Shown: positions 1-9,337, counted from the first letter of the stretch. The stretch is DNA of 40,898 bases from Octadecabacter sp. (GCA_028825445.1 JAPKAD010000019.1:1-40898), one strand, 5' to 3'. Notes: generated from the letters alone by a model not told the origin. Program-made: numbers and translations.

Positions 1-189
1 CGTCAGGTGGCTTAAACGAGCACTCGGGACGGCACGAAAGCGGGACAGGTCCAGTAATAGTACACAAAGTTTGTAAATTATAACAAGTAAATTCAACAAA
101 ATAAATGACTATAATCTCTTGTATGTAAGTAGTTTGTAAGTCTTATTTCCATAAAAAATGTTTATAAACAATTACTTAAGTTTTATACA
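1..189. other. Unassigned 3' fringe and AT-rich spacer after guaA
   Basis: The first 60 or so bases are GC-richer than what follows and may be the tail of a neighbouring gene. All three plus-strand frames close within the first 85 bases (TAA at 13, 74 and 81), so neither frame nor product can be assigned. From about 61 to 189 the sequence is very AT-rich. A weak palindrome near 160-173, with a T-run on the minus strand, could help end guaA transcription, but it is too weak to call a terminator. Confidence 0.3.
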
Positions 190-1764
190 TCATTCCCACT
201 CAATGGTACCTGGGGGTTTGGATGTGATGTCGTAAGTGACACGGTTAATACCTGCTACTTCGTTGATGATCCGCGTTGCCGTTTCGCTTAGAAAATCATG
301 ACCGAACGGATAGTAATCGGCGGTCATGCCATCTACAGACGTTACCGCACGTAGGGCACAGGCGAAATCATAGGTGCGCCCGTCACCCATCACACCCACT
401 GTTCTCACGGGAAGAATGGCTACAAAGGCCTGCCATATTTCATCATACAATTTGTGTTTGCGGATTTGATCGATAAAGACTGCATCGGCTAAGCGCAGAA
501 TTTCAAGTTTTTCACGCGTGATTTCTCCGGGGCAGCGAATTGCTAGACCGGGTCCTGGGAACGGGTGGCGGCCAATGAAAGACACGGGCAGCCCAAGCTC
601 ACGACCAAGGATTCGTACTTCGTCCTTAAATAAATCGCGCAGTGGTTCAACCAGCTTAAGACCCATCTTTTCAGGCAAACCACCAACATTGTGATGGCTT
701 TTGATGGTGACGCTTGGACCACCAGAAAAAGAAACACTTTCGATAACATCTGGGTAAAGCGTACCTTGAGCGAGGAATTCTGCACCATTTATTTTATTTG
801 CATACTTCTGGAACACGTCGATAAACAAACCACCGATGATTTTGCGCTTGGTCTCAGGGTCCGATTGCCCCTCAAGCGCACAAAGGAACAACTCTTTTTC
901 GTCAGCGTAAATAACTTTAAGATTCATGTTTTCACGAAACATCGCCATAACATCATCCGCTTCGTTCAGTCGCAACAGCCCGTGATCGACGAACACACAA
1001 GTCAGTTGATCACCAATTGCTTCTTGCAGTAATGCGGCTGTAACCGAGGAATCGACACCGCCGGACAGGCCACAGATTACTTGTTTGTCACCAACCTGTT
1101 TACGAATTTTTTCAATAGCAATGTCGCGATACGCGTCCATCGTCCAGTCGCCTTTGAAACCGGCAAGACGGACGAAATTTTCGTATAATTTTGCGCCACG
1201 CGGCGTGTGATGAACCTCGGGATGAAATTGCACACCATAAAAGTGTTTGGATGTATCGGCAATAATTGCAAATGGCGCATTTGCGGAAGTTCCATAGACC
1301 TCGAATCCAGGGGCAATTTTTGACACATGGTCGCCATGCGACATCCAAACTTGTTCAGGGCCTTCAATAAACCAGCCATTCAACAGATCAAGCTCACCCG
1401 AAGACTTTACTTTTGCGCGGCCAAATTCAGCAGTTCCACCACCACCTGAAATTTTACCACCCTCAACTAGTCCGCCTAACTGCTGCATCATTGTCTGTTG
1501 TCCGTAACAGATACCAAGAACTGGAATACCCATATCCCAAAGTCTGTCAGGCGCACGTGGGCTGTCCTTACGAGTGACTGAATCTGGTCCGCCGGATAAT
1601 ATCACTGCTTTTGGGTTTAGATCTAACAGCACTGCGTCTGTGACATTTTGATAGGGGTGAATCTCGCAATATACATTTTGTTCTCGCAAACGACGCGCAA
1701 TTAGCTGCGTCACTTGAGATCCAAAGTCGATGATGAGGAGGCAGTCTTGTGTGTCTATATCCAT
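190..1764 (-). CDS. guaA: GMP synthase (glutamine-hydrolysing)
   Basis: Converts XMP to GMP using glutamine and ATP, the last step of guanine nucleotide synthesis in the cytosol. The 524-residue product has the normal family length. The N-terminal class I glutamine amidotransferase domain shows the nucleophile Cys86 in GICYGQQ and the His181/Glu183 pair in QFHPE. The ATP-pyrophosphatase domain has the PPi loop SGGVDSS at about 234-240, and the C-terminus ends in KPPGTIEWE, typical of GuaA. The open frame continues upstream to 2295 on this strand, but that extension lies inside the divergent mttB gene and has no family similarity. The start chosen is the ATG at 1764 (MDIDTQDC), which fits the family N-terminus. 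It stands alone and is divergent from mttB across a spacer of about 150 bases. Confidence 0.97.
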   Translation of the reverse strand: MDIDTQDCLLIIDFGSQVTQLIARRLREQNVYCEIHPYQNVTDAVLLDLNPKAVILSGGPDSVTRKDSPRAPDRLWDMGIPVLGICYGQQTMMQQLGGLVEGGKISGGGGTAEFGRAKVKSSGELDLLNGWFIEGPEQVWMSHGDHVSKIAPGFEVYGTSANAPFAIIADTSKHFYGVQFHPEVHHTPRGAKLYENFVRLAGFKGDWTMDAYRDIAIEKIRKQVGDKQVICGLSGGVDSSVTAALLQEAIGDQLTCVFVDHGLLRLNEADDVMAMFRENMNLKVIYADEKELFLCALEGQSDPETKRKIIGGLFIDVFQKYANKINGAEFLAQGTLYPDVIESVSFSGGPSVTIKSHHNVGGLPEKMGLKLVEPLRDLFKDEVRILGRELGLPVSFIGRHPFPGPGLAIRCPGEITREKLEILRLADAVFIDQIRKHKLYDEIWQAFVAILPVRTVGVMGDGRTYDFACALRAVTSVDGMTADYYPFGHDFLSETATRIINEVAGINRVTYDITSKPPGTIEWE

Positions 1765-1816
1765 ATTGTCTCGTAAATCGACGGGCGCGTGTGTGCAAGG
1801 TGCGGAGGTGTGAGCA

Positions 1817-1870
1817 ATGTCGCTTTCGCCCCTTATTCGCCGCTTAATCTCAAAGCATAAACCTGCTTGA
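1817..1870 (+). CDS. Possible 17-residue leader ORF upstream of mttB
   Basis: A short frame encodes [17 protein letters not shown]. Its ATG at 1817 is preceded by a near-perfect Shine-Dalgarno GGAGG at 1804-1808 with 8-base spacing, better than that of most genes here. It is in the same frame as mttB and is separated from it only by the TGA at 1868 and 14 further codons. The peptide is cationic and could form an amphipathic helix. It may be a leader peptide, a microprotein or chance; no homologue is recognised. The same DNA must also hold the guaA promoter on the other strand. Confidence 0.3.
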   Translation: MSLSPLIRRLISKHKPA

Positions 1871-1912
1871 GGTGTAAAGAGGCGGAAACGGGATACTTTT
1901 GAGGTTGATGGT

Positions 1913-3475
1913 ATGACTGACGTAACAGAACAAGCACCAGTAGTCGGAGCGCGACGTGGCCGTGGGGGCGGTGGGGCTGCGAGGCGTGCAGAGCGTACAG
2001 CAGTAAGTTTTGATTCTGCCAAAACGATTGAGCGAAAAATCCCCAATTTAGAAATGCTGTCTGAAGAAGCGTTAGACATAATCGAAGCGAATGCGGAAAT
2101 AGTGCTTGAAGAAATTGGCGTTGCTTTTGTCGACAACCCAGCCGCGCTTGAACGTTGGAGATCTGTTGGAGCGGAGGTGACCGGAGAACGTGTGCGTATT
2201 CCTAAAGGATTAGCCCGCAAGCTTTGCGCAACCGCACCTAACAAATTTGTCCAGCACGCTCGTAACCCAGAACGATCTGTCACCGTAGGGGGCAATAATC
2301 TTGTGCTAGCTCCAGTTTATGGCCCGCCGTTCGTTCGTGACGCAGAAGGTGGCCGTCGGTATGCAACAATTGCAGATTTTGAAAAATTTGTGAAACTTGG
2401 ATACATGTCAAAGTGGCTGCACCATTCGGGCGGAACGGTTTGTGAACCTACTGATGTTCCGGTCAACAAACGTCACCTCGATATGTTGATGGCGCATATG
2501 ACCTTGTCTGATAAGCCGTTCATGGGGTCTGTGACCGAACCCAGTCGTGCGCAAGACAGTATTGAAATGTGCGAAATTTTATTTGGTAAAGATTTCGTGC
2601 GTGACAACACAGTAATGACATCACTTATAAATATAAATTCCCCTTTGACGTTTGATGCAACTATGATGGGTGCATTGGAAATTTATGCTGCACACAACCA
2701 GGCTGCGATCATTAGCCCATTTATTGTTGGTGGTGCTATGGCGCCAGTGTCCGTTATTGGCACGTTAACGCAAGTTTTTGCTGAAGTTATGGCAGGTGTG
2801 GCCTACAGTCAGATCATTCGCCCTGGTGCACCTGTGATTTTTGGTACGTTCGTGACATCGATTGACATGAATTCGGGAGCGCCAACGTTTGGCACACCGG
2901 AAGCAGCGCATATTACCAATGGGGCAGGGCAGTTGGCCCGTAGATTAGGTTTACCATATCGTTCTGCTGGTTCGTTCTGCGGGTCAAAATTGCCTGATGC
3001 ACAAGCAGCTTATGAAACTGCAAACAGCCTAAACATGGGCTTGCTGTCGGGTGTTAATTTCATGCTGCATTCTTGTGGTTGGCTCGAAGGCGGGCTTGTT
3101 GCTAGCTTTGAAAAATTTGTTCTTGATGCAGACCAATTAGGTACATTGCATCACATGGCTCGTGGTGTTGAAATTGACGAAAATGCACAGGCTATGGATG
3201 CTATTCGCGAAGTTGGGCCAGGTGGGCATTATTTAGGTTGCGAACATACTCAAAAGAATTTTAAATCAGCCTTTTGGCGTTCGGAAGTTTTTGATTATAA
3301 ACCGTTTGAAACCTGGGAAGAAGAAGGTGCACGCGACAGTCAAGAACTTGCATCTGTGAGGGTAGCAAAACTAATAGATACTTATGTAGCCCCACCTCTT
3401 GATCCTGAAATACGTGCCAAACTTGACGCGTATGTGGCTGCAAAAAAAGCTATGATGCCAGATAGCTTTATGTAA
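1913..3475 (+). CDS. MttB-family (trimethylamine methyltransferase-like) protein, non-pyrrolysine
   Basis: A 520-residue member of the MttB superfamily of corrinoid-dependent methyltransferases. Pyrrolysine-containing MttB demethylates trimethylamine. Members without pyrrolysine, such as MtgB, act on quaternary amines such as glycine betaine. Here the frame is read through without any in-frame TAG, so it belongs to the non-pyrrolysine group and the true substrate is unknown. The N-terminus is Arg/Gly-rich ([18 protein letters not shown]), and the rest looks like one TIM-barrel domain of normal length. ATG 1913 follows GAGG at about 1901 with good spacing. No corrinoid protein or reductive activase gene is present nearby, so the partner must be encoded elsewhere. 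It stands alone and is divergent from guaA. Confidence 0.88.
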   Translation: MTDVTEQAPVVGARRGRGGGGAARRAERTAVSFDSAKTIERKIPNLEMLSEEALDIIEANAEIVLEEIGVAFVDNPAALERWRSVGAEVTGERVRIPKGLARKLCATAPNKFVQHARNPERSVTVGGNNLVLAPVYGPPFVRDAEGGRRYATIADFEKFVKLGYMSKWLHHSGGTVCEPTDVPVNKRHLDMLMAHMTLSDKPFMGSVTEPSRAQDSIEMCEILFGKDFVRDNTVMTSLININSPLTFDATMMGALEIYAAHNQAAIISPFIVGGAMAPVSVIGTLTQVFAEVMAGVAYSQIIRPGAPVIFGTFVTSIDMNSGAPTFGTPEAAHITNGAGQLARRLGLPYRSAGSFCGSKLPDAQAAYETANSLNMGLLSGVNFMLHSCGWLEGGLVASFEKFVLDADQLGTLHHMARGVEIDENAQAMDAIREVGPGGHYLGCEHTQKNFKSAFWRSEVFDYKPFETWEEEGARDSQELASVRVAKLIDTYVAPPLDPEIRAKLDAYVAAKKAMMPDSFM

Positions 3476-5112
3476 AATTTAAATTAAATGCTCAGAAGCA
3501 TAACAGAACTGCCTCTGGGCACTAGTTATATAGGTGTTGGTAGTGTTCAAGCAATGCGCTTGATCTCTCGAAAAAATATGCTTCTAACACATTTTAGACA
3601 AGTTTAATTTCATCTACGCTGTTCCTAATAATTTCGCTTTTTTTGTAGTTAAACAAACTTACAAAACGGTTTTAAGTTTAATTTAGCCAACACCTACTTT
3701 ACTAAGGCATGGTAAAGTTTCAGTTCTACGATGTGGCATAAAGTGGTAGATAAAATTATAAAGTTGGTTGCTTTGACGCGCTGTGTGGACCAAATTCATC
3801 AGTCTTTTGTGATGCTACATCATTATTAAAACTATTTTTCACAGTGTTTTTCCTCATTGCACCTTCTATAAGTTGACACAATTTAGTGTTGCGGTGTGCA
3901 TAATTTTGGACATTTTTATTTTAGGTTGGTTAGTAACTCAAAAAATACGCTAATATCTGTAAATACAATCAACAAAAAATAATAATATGTGAGAATTATG
4001 GCAATTTTTTAATTCTAGTTTTAAAAATAAAAAACTGTGATTATTAACTATAAATCTTAACTATTTAATGCCAGAAAAAATATAGTTTTTAATACACAAA
4101 TTATTTTGTCTTTTAACTTTTTAAATTGTAATCGACGTTTCAGCGTTTAATTGATAATATCAAAAAATGACGTAAAAATCTTTTTTAAACTGAGCAGTTA
4201 CTGCGCTTGTTTAGAAAAATTAATACAATGTCTAACACAAACGGATTAAGAATGCTTCAGCTGCTGAACCGTCTTGATTTATGCATTACAAAATAGGGTA
4301 TATTAAAGGGCTTGGAACAATTCATCACCTTTCAAGATAGCGCTTAAAGCTAAGCGAAACGCGTATTCCGCGCAGTTAAGGTCATGATTTTTATGTTAAA
4401 TGGTTAATTTGTCGTTAGTCAAATTTATTAGGTGTGGGCTAGTATTATGAATCATCTTTTCGGTGCTTATAAATCTTTGCAGGGATGGTGGTTAAAAAAC
4501 AAGCTTAAACAATATTTGTGAGACCATCATTGTTTGAGAATTCGGTCAGCATCTTTTGAGTATTGATTGGAAATCTGGATGACAAGACAATAATTGTATG
4601 AATTTTTTTTAAAAGAAAGTACCCAGGCTGTTTTAGAGTAAACGAAAGATCACAATAAAAAAATCTTTTTTGAACACATGATGTTGTTAGTAAATAAAAA
4701 TATTACAAAAATTATAAATTACTGCAAATAATTGAAAATAAACACTAATCTGATACGTTTTAACAAAACTTCCTCATTTTAGTTAAAATTATTCAGGATT
4801 GACATGATCAGTAAAGAAATATTGAAACTGGTTAGTGGCGCCCTTAGGTTTTCAAGACGATATTTTATAAAATGGCGTTATGATAATGTAATTTATTAAA
4901 TAGGTTTGAGATTTCAAAAAAATAAGTTGAGGATTACCGAAAAATAGGTTGAAATGATTGGCATGTTATTGCAAATTTTCTGGCATAATGTGGTGAAATG
5001 AAATGACTTAAAATACCAGCCATGCGCTTTATGCATGCCCGAAACCCACACCTTCAAGATCCTTGGACAAATCGCAAAGGTTTGCATATAAGTTGTTTAA
5101 GAGGAGAAACTG
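3476..5112. other. 1.6-kb AT-rich spacer without a convincing gene
   Basis: No frame here has both useful length and a ribosome binding site. Tiny frames such as 3488-3610 (40 codons), 4228-4296 (22 residues) and 4447-4521 (24 residues) lack a Shine-Dalgarno sequence and resemble nothing known. Stop codons are dense in all frames. The only compact, GC-richer island is around 4311-4392, listed separately as a candidate structured RNA. The lipA promoter should lie in the last 150 bases; TTGGCA 4958-4963 and CATAAT 4984-4989 are visible, but their 20-base spacing is poor. The spacer may be decayed coding DNA, but no recognisable remnant remains. Confidence 0.5.
4311..4392 (+). ncRNA. Candidate small structured RNA (three-way junction plus U-run)
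   Basis: Inside the AT-rich spacer, an outer helix TCATCACCTT 4322-4331 / AAGGTCATGA 4378-4387 pairs at 9 of 10 positions (one C-C mismatch). It encloses two hairpins: CGCTTA 4341-4346 / TAAGCG 4351-4356 with an AAGC loop, and CGCG 4360-4363 / CGCG 4369-4372 with a TATTC loop. A run of five T follows at 4388-4392, as at an intrinsic terminator. A possible promoter is TTGATT 4274-4279 and TATATT 4299-4304, with a long spacing of 19. The start near 4311 is only inferred from that. No known RNA family is recognised. Confidence 0.3.
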
Positions 5113-6069
5113 ATGTCACTTCGCGATTTGAAGATTCCAGCCCAACGCCATCCTGAAAAGCAGCGTCGTGAGGACAGTCCCCAGCCTAAAAAGCCTGACT
5201 GGATCCGGGTGAGGGCGCCGACTAGTGAAGGTTATAAAGCGACCCGCGACATCATACGTGAACATAAACTTACCACTGTCTGCGAAGAAGCAGGATGCCC
5301 AAACGTTGGTGAATGTTGGTCCCAAGGCCACGCCACAATGATGATAATGGGCGAAGTTTGCACGCGGGCTTGCACATTTTGCAACATTGCGACTGGAAAG
5401 CCACCAGAAAGTTTGGACGTGTTTGAACCGGGCCGCGTAGCTGACGCGGTAAAAAAGCTCGGTCTAAACCATGTTGTAATTACATCCGTAGATCGTGATG
5501 ATGTTCAGGACGGTGGTGCTGAACATTTTGCGCAAACCATTCGTGCGATTCGCAAGCAGGCCCCTAAAACTACGATTGAAATTTTGACGCCCGACTTTAT
5601 TCGTTGTGATCCAAAAGTTCTCGAAATCGTAGTGGAAGCAAGACCCGACGTATTCAACCATAACCTTGAAACCGTACCAGGTCTTTACGCTGAAGTACGT
5701 CCTGGTGCACGGTATTTTCATTCTTTGCGTCTTTTGCAGCGCGTTAAAGAGCTTGACCCAACGATGTTCACTAAGTCCGGCATCATGGTCGGCTTGGGGG
5801 AGAATAAACAATCCGTTACACAAGTAATGGACGATATGCGCGCCGCTGATATCGACTTTCTGACTATTGGTCAGTATTTGCAACCTACACCAAAGCACCA
5901 CAAGGTGGATCGTTTCGTGACTCCAGACGAATTTGCGACTTACGAAAAAACCGCCTTTAACAAAGGTTTCTTAATGGTTTCGGCCTCACCATTGACGCGA
6001 TCAAGTTACCACGCTGGAGATGATTTTGCGCGTTTGCGGGCCGCACGGGTTGAGAAAATTGGTGCTTAA
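5113..6069 (+). CDS. lipA: Lipoyl synthase
   Basis: A radical-SAM enzyme that inserts two sulfurs into protein-bound octanoyl groups to form the lipoyl cofactor of the 2-oxoacid dehydrogenases and the glycine cleavage system. The 318-residue product has normal length. The auxiliary cluster ligands are Cys57, Cys62 and Cys68 in [12 protein letters not shown]. The radical-SAM cluster ligands are Cys83, Cys87 and Cys90 in CTRACTFC. The C-terminal RSSYHAGDD includes the conserved serine that completes the auxiliary cluster. ATG 5113 follows a strong AGAGGAG at about 5099-5105. No octanoyltransferase gene (lipB) is adjacent. Long AT-rich spacers flank it on both sides, so it is probably transcribed alone. 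Confidence 0.97.
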   Translation: MSLRDLKIPAQRHPEKQRREDSPQPKKPDWIRVRAPTSEGYKATRDIIREHKLTTVCEEAGCPNVGECWSQGHATMMIMGEVCTRACTFCNIATGKPPESLDVFEPGRVADAVKKLGLNHVVITSVDRDDVQDGGAEHFAQTIRAIRKQAPKTTIEILTPDFIRCDPKVLEIVVEARPDVFNHNLETVPGLYAEVRPGARYFHSLRLLQRVKELDPTMFTKSGIMVGLGENKQSVTQVMDDMRAADIDFLTIGQYLQPTPKHHKVDRFVTPDEFATYEKTAFNKGFLMVSASPLTRSSYHAGDDFARLRAARVEKIGA

Positions 6070-6884
6070 GAAGGTTTTTGTTACAGAGTTTTAATTTAGC
6101 TCCTGCACAAACTCTTTGATTGAACAGTGATCAACATTGATTAAATATTAAACATGCAAAATCCATCTGACTACTCTACCGCCGGCAGTGCTTAAATTCA
6201 GCATGAATTTTGTGACGAGGCAGTGGGTGCTGTGAGCCCCCACTTCAACTTATACCACATAATTAAATATAAAAATTCTGCCCGCTTCCGATGGATTAGG
6301 CTTACCTAATATCATATTTTTTGAGCTGCTCAAAGTGCTATTCTTGGTATGTTTATAGACTTTGTGACCCAAGGGTTTGATCAAAATATTCTCTCTACCC
6401 TTAGTGAGGGAACATCGTTTGCGAACCAGTCATAGCCTGCATAAAAGAGTTTCCAGCTTCTTTTAAAGCTACGGATGTTGGGAGTAAATTCAACTCGATG
6501 GGCGTTTGATAGTACCGCGTCAGAGGGCAGAGTATGTAGGCTGGCGATCAAGTCTACTGCGTGTCTATCTATTATAGTTGGGCAAACCTTGTAGTTGTTA
6601 CCAGATCATAAAAAATATATAATTTATTAATGCTTTCACTTGTATTGTGTCGATTAGTTATTCTTCACTATACCTTCTAATATCCTCAACGATATCTGCT
6701 AAAATATTAGTAAAATAAAAATTAACGAAAATTTCTTATACAGAGTTTTATACTTGTCACCGCGTAAGCTAATCGACGCATTATATTGTATCTTTAATAT
6801 ACAATAAAAAACATAAATTTTACCAGACTATTTTATGTAGATTTAGTCCAGACCAAAAACACAGGCGCATAAAAAACTTATTTT
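6070..6884. other. 0.8-kb AT-rich spacer with two adjacent hairpins
   Basis: No protein-coding frame is supported between lipA and hpt, which converge here. Two neighbouring inverted repeats stand out. AAATTCA 6194-6200 and TGAATTT 6204-6210 form a 7-bp stem with a GCA loop. AGTGGG 6222-6227 and CCCACT 6239-6244 form a second stem that continues as GCT/AGC after one mismatch. Neither has a following T-run, so they are not clean intrinsic terminators. A 12-base direct repeat TACAGAGTTTTA occurs at 6082 and 6739 and is probably chance. Confidence 0.4.
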
Positions 6885-6890
6885 TTAAGT
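6871..6890 (-). terminator. Possible weak intrinsic terminator of hpt
   Basis: On the minus strand, ACTTA (6886-6890) and TAAGT (6876-6880) form a 5-bp stem with a five-A loop, immediately followed by five T (6871-6875). The stem begins at the hpt stop codon. It is AT-rich and weak, so the call rests mainly on position and the T-run. Confidence 0.35.
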
Positions 6891-7445
6891 GAACCGTACT
6901 TTTCCTATGTAAGGTAGGTTTCGATTTCGTTGAGCGTAATCAATCCCATATCCAACAACGAATTCGTCGGGTATGACGAACCCCGTCCAATCAGCCTTCA
7001 TGTCCACCTCGCGCCGTGTCGGTTTGTCGAGTAGAGCAATTGATTTTAGCTTAGAGGGTTTGCGCGTGTTTAGCATATCAATCACCTGATGCAGCGTGTG
7101 TCCGGTGTCCACTATGTCCTCAACAATTAACACATCGCGCCCTTCAATTTGGCCACGCAGGTCTTTTAGAATTCGAACTTCTCGACTGGATTCCATACCG
7201 TTACCGTAACTGGACGCTTCAAGAAAATCGACCTCAACGGGTAAATCTAATTCGCGAACCAAATCAGCGATAAATACGAATGATCCGCGCAACAATCCGA
7301 CAACGATCAACTTGTTGGTGTCCTGAAATTCGAATTGAATAGTTTTGGCGAGGTCTTCAATTCGTGCAGCGATAGATTTCGCAGAGATCATTTCGTCAAT
7401 AACATAGTTAGGCTGTGATGGTGTTTGTGGTGTTGCTTGCGTCAT
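6885..7445 (-). CDS. hpt: Hypoxanthine phosphoribosyltransferase
   Basis: Salvages hypoxanthine and possibly guanine by adding phosphoribose from PRPP, giving IMP or GMP. The PRPP-binding loop [14 protein letters not shown] is at about residues 105-118. The nucleotide-contacting [16 protein letters not shown] is near 51-66, and the C-terminal [22 protein letters not shown] is typical of bacterial Hpt. The frame is open to a TTG at 7466. ATG 7445 (MTQATPQ) is preferred, giving 186 residues; the upstream ribosome site is weak for either start. It is divergent from the START-domain gene across about 85 bases that must hold both promoters. Together with guaA it is the second purine gene in the window, but they are not linked in an operon. 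Confidence 0.93.
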   Translation of the reverse strand: MTQATPQTPSQPNYVIDEMISAKSIAARIEDLAKTIQFEFQDTNKLIVVGLLRGSFVFIADLVRELDLPVEVDFLEASSYGNGMESSREVRILKDLRGQIEGRDVLIVEDIVDTGHTLHQVIDMLNTRKPSKLKSIALLDKPTRREVDMKADWTGFVIPDEFVVGYGIDYAQRNRNLPYIGKVRFT

Positions 7446-7529
7446 TAAGTCCGAACCTTGTGCCAAATGCTTGATGTTCTGTGTAATTCATACGACATGG
7501 TTTAGTATTGTCACGACAGAAAGCTCCAT

Positions 7530-7973
7530 ATGCCAGCCCATTTTGAAACCAAACGCCTGCCATACAGCACTGATCAGATGTATGATCTAGTAGCCGATGT
7601 GGCAAATTACCCCAAATTTTTACCGTGGACATCCGCCGCGCGGGTAAAATCCGTGGTTGATATGGGTGATCATTCGGTGATGATGGCTGATCTTATCGTA
7701 AGTTTTAAAGTATTTCGTGAAAAGTTTGGAAGTCGTGTTTTGTTGTGGCCTGCTGAGCGTAAGATTGAGACAGTTTATATCGACGGACCTTTCAAATATC
7801 TTGAGAGCAAATGGATATTTACAGAGGCCGATGGCGGGTGTGATGTACATTTCGAAGTTGATTTCGAATTTCGTAACCGCCTACTACAAGGTGCGGCTGG
7901 CGTGTTTTTCAACCAAGCGATGCTTACCATTGTGCGCGCGTTTGAACGGCGCGCAGCAGTGCTTTATAGTTAG
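7530..7973 (+). CDS. COQ10/RatA-type START-domain protein
   Basis: A 147-residue single-domain protein of the polyketide cyclase/START-like group that includes mitochondrial Coq10 and E. coli RatA. In alphaproteobacteria it is thought to bind a ubiquinone-type lipid and help respiratory electron transfer. The RatA name implies ribosome-association inhibition, which is less likely here. Family hallmarks are the N-terminal YSTDQMYDLVADVANYPKFLPW motif, a central beta-sheet with FKYLESKWIF, and a C-terminal helix ending in RAFERRAAVLYS. It has no signal peptide or membrane segment. In related genomes this gene tends to lie next to lipA and cinA, which fits its position, although extra genes and spacers intervene here. 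The start has only a weak ribosome site (AGAAAG). Confidence 0.85.
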   Translation: MPAHFETKRLPYSTDQMYDLVADVANYPKFLPWTSAARVKSVVDMGDHSVMMADLIVSFKVFREKFGSRVLLWPAERKIETVYIDGPFKYLESKWIFTEADGGCDVHFEVDFEFRNRLLQGAAGVFFNQAMLTIVRAFERRAAVLYS

Positions 7974-8245
7974 TAATTCATCGGGGTAATGATTTTGGCA
8001 GAGTGCCCCCATATTAACTTATTTTTTCCAGTTAGAGTTTTTTATAACACCTAACAGATAATTGATGCGGGTTACGTAGAGGTAATGGCGCTGTAACCGT
8101 TAGATTGAACTATTTTTTAATCGATCTCTTGCGGGGCTTCTATAAGGAATAACTCTAAATCACATTTAAGATGTGGGCAAGAGTAAGTCGTCTACATAGT
8201 CTCTGCCAGACGATACACTCAAATGTTCTGGCCAAGTTTTTTTAT

Positions 8246-8503
8246 ATGCCGAAAAATGAAAATAGACAGAATTTTGTTGCACTTGTTTTAGACAGCACGC
8301 ATTTCGGCCATATCAGCTAGGTTGCAGCGGTTATCATTTCAGTTTTGCCCGCCTTGGCAGAAACTGAAACTGCTCATTTTAAAATGTTCCTGAGGGCTTT
8401 GCACACTGGGGGGAGGGGTAGCAACATGTGTCAAACTTTGGCTGAAGCGTATTCGTCATCAAGATTTGTTTTTAATGGCCACATCCAACCTTTGGAGAAA
8501 TGA
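8246..8503 (+). pseudogene. Possible decayed small ORF interrupted by one TAG
   Basis: The frame starts at ATG 8246 and is open for 86 codons except for a TAG at 8318-8320. After the stop it reads VAAVIISVLPALAETETA, which resembles a signal peptide ending in an ALA-E cleavage site, followed by about 45 residues without recognised similarity. There is no clear ribosome site. The signal-like segment overlaps the strong hairpin at 8337-8369, so the apparent coding signal may be accidental. Confidence 0.15.
8337..8369. other. Strong 13-bp hairpin in spacer
   Basis: TTTCAGTTTTGCC (8337-8349) pairs fully with GGCA plus AAACTGAAA (8356-8359 and 8361-8369), leaving one bulged G at 8360 and a six-base CGCCTT loop. 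It lies far from the adjacent genes' ends and has no direct T-run. It could be part of a small RNA, a processed RNA hairpin or a relic of a repeat element. Confidence 0.4.
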
Positions 8504-9285
8504 GTGCTGTGGTGATTTTGATGAATGCCCTTTAATCAAAAAATTATAAAATATAGTGAGATTTGTCGCTGGTCAAAGGGCTTAGTTAATCATCGCAATT
8601 AAACCCTTATCGCCGGCATGGCATCCAACTATTATGTTTTGGCTGCGTAATCGGCCAAAGTTAACATGTGTGATCGACCAGTGTGGTAACAGTTCTTTTG
8701 ATGAAACATAAAGGTCTCGGTGACACGTCTGCCGTTAACAATTGAGGAGAAAATAGACTTTTAAATTAACCTGCATGAATAATACGTCTCACACTATGGT
8801 AGCCATAAATTGATTTCTTCAAAGGTATCAGTGATAATATTAAATTCAACTTTAATTGAAACTATAGCAGCTTGTGTACACACGCGTTGAATGGGTAGGC
8901 GCAATCAACCCACACTGATATTTTGGCTTAAAGGGAAGTTTATTCACCATCTTCTGGTTATAAGAATTTTAGATAATGCTTTAACAATCAACTCTGAGAT
9001 GGCACACTTTTTTTATTAATTAAGTTCTTCAAAGCGATGATGGCGCGAGATAAGCTGCAACTGATTACGGCATGCTTAAAACTTCAAGTAAGTTTGTTTC
9101 AACCCTTCAAAAGGGAAAGATTTGGCAATACCTGAACAGTAGATCCATCTTTATGAAAAGTACTGAAAAAGGTGGTGACCTTTTGTAGTTTGGTGATGTG
9201 AATGAAGTAGAACATTTAACTTTAGCGCATGACTTATCATCGTAAATATGCGTTTTTCATCGATTAGATTTATGCAAATAAAACA

Positions 9286-9310
9286 AGCGCCAAGATCTAT
9301 ACTTGGCGCT
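9286..9310 (-). terminator. Intrinsic terminator of amtB
   Basis: A perfect 9-bp inverted repeat, AGCGCCAAG 9286-9294 and CTTGGCGCT 9302-9310, has a 7-base loop. It lies 28 bases beyond the amtB stop codon. On the minus strand it is followed by TGTTTTATTT, a fair U-tract. Confidence 0.85.
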
Positions 9311-9337
9311 CGTCTTGCTTTTAAAGTACTTAAAAAC

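Larger units (their letters stand above)
7974..9285. other. 1.3-kb spacer with a strong hairpin and a possible gene remnant
   Basis: No intact gene is supported between the START-domain gene and the amtB terminator. The frames are short and broken, and base composition is less extreme than in the other spacers, as if this were older coding DNA. The two notable items are a 13-bp hairpin at 8337-8369 and an 86-codon frame (8246-8503) interrupted by one TAG. Minor palindromes such as TGTGTACACA near 8874 are also present. No tRNA, transposase or PII (glnK) remnant was recognised. Confidence 0.45.

Noticed and set aside
1765..2295. N-terminal extension of the guaA frame by 177 codons
   Set aside because: It lies antisense inside mttB, is low-complexity and unlike GuaA; the ATG at 1764 gives the family N-terminus and normal length.
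3488..3610. 40-codon ORF after mttB
   Set aside because: No Shine-Dalgarno, no similarity and an AT-rich setting where short frames arise by chance.
4228..4521. Two mini-ORFs of 22 and 24 residues (4228-4296 and 4447-4521)
   Set aside because: Neither has a ribosome binding site; length is within chance expectation.
4958..4975. Sigma-54-like element TTGGCATG...TTGCA upstream of lipA
   Set aside because: The GG to GC spacing is one base shorter than the strict sigma-54 requirement, and lipA is a housekeeping gene.
5022..5156. 44-codon ORF overlapping the lipA start
   Set aside because: It has no ribosome site of its own, runs into lipA in another frame and has no recognisable similarity.
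6082..6750. 12-base direct repeat TACAGAGTTTTA flanking most of the spacer, as a possible insertion scar
   Set aside because: No inverted repeats or transposase remnant lie inside the copies, and such a match is plausible by chance in AT-rich DNA.
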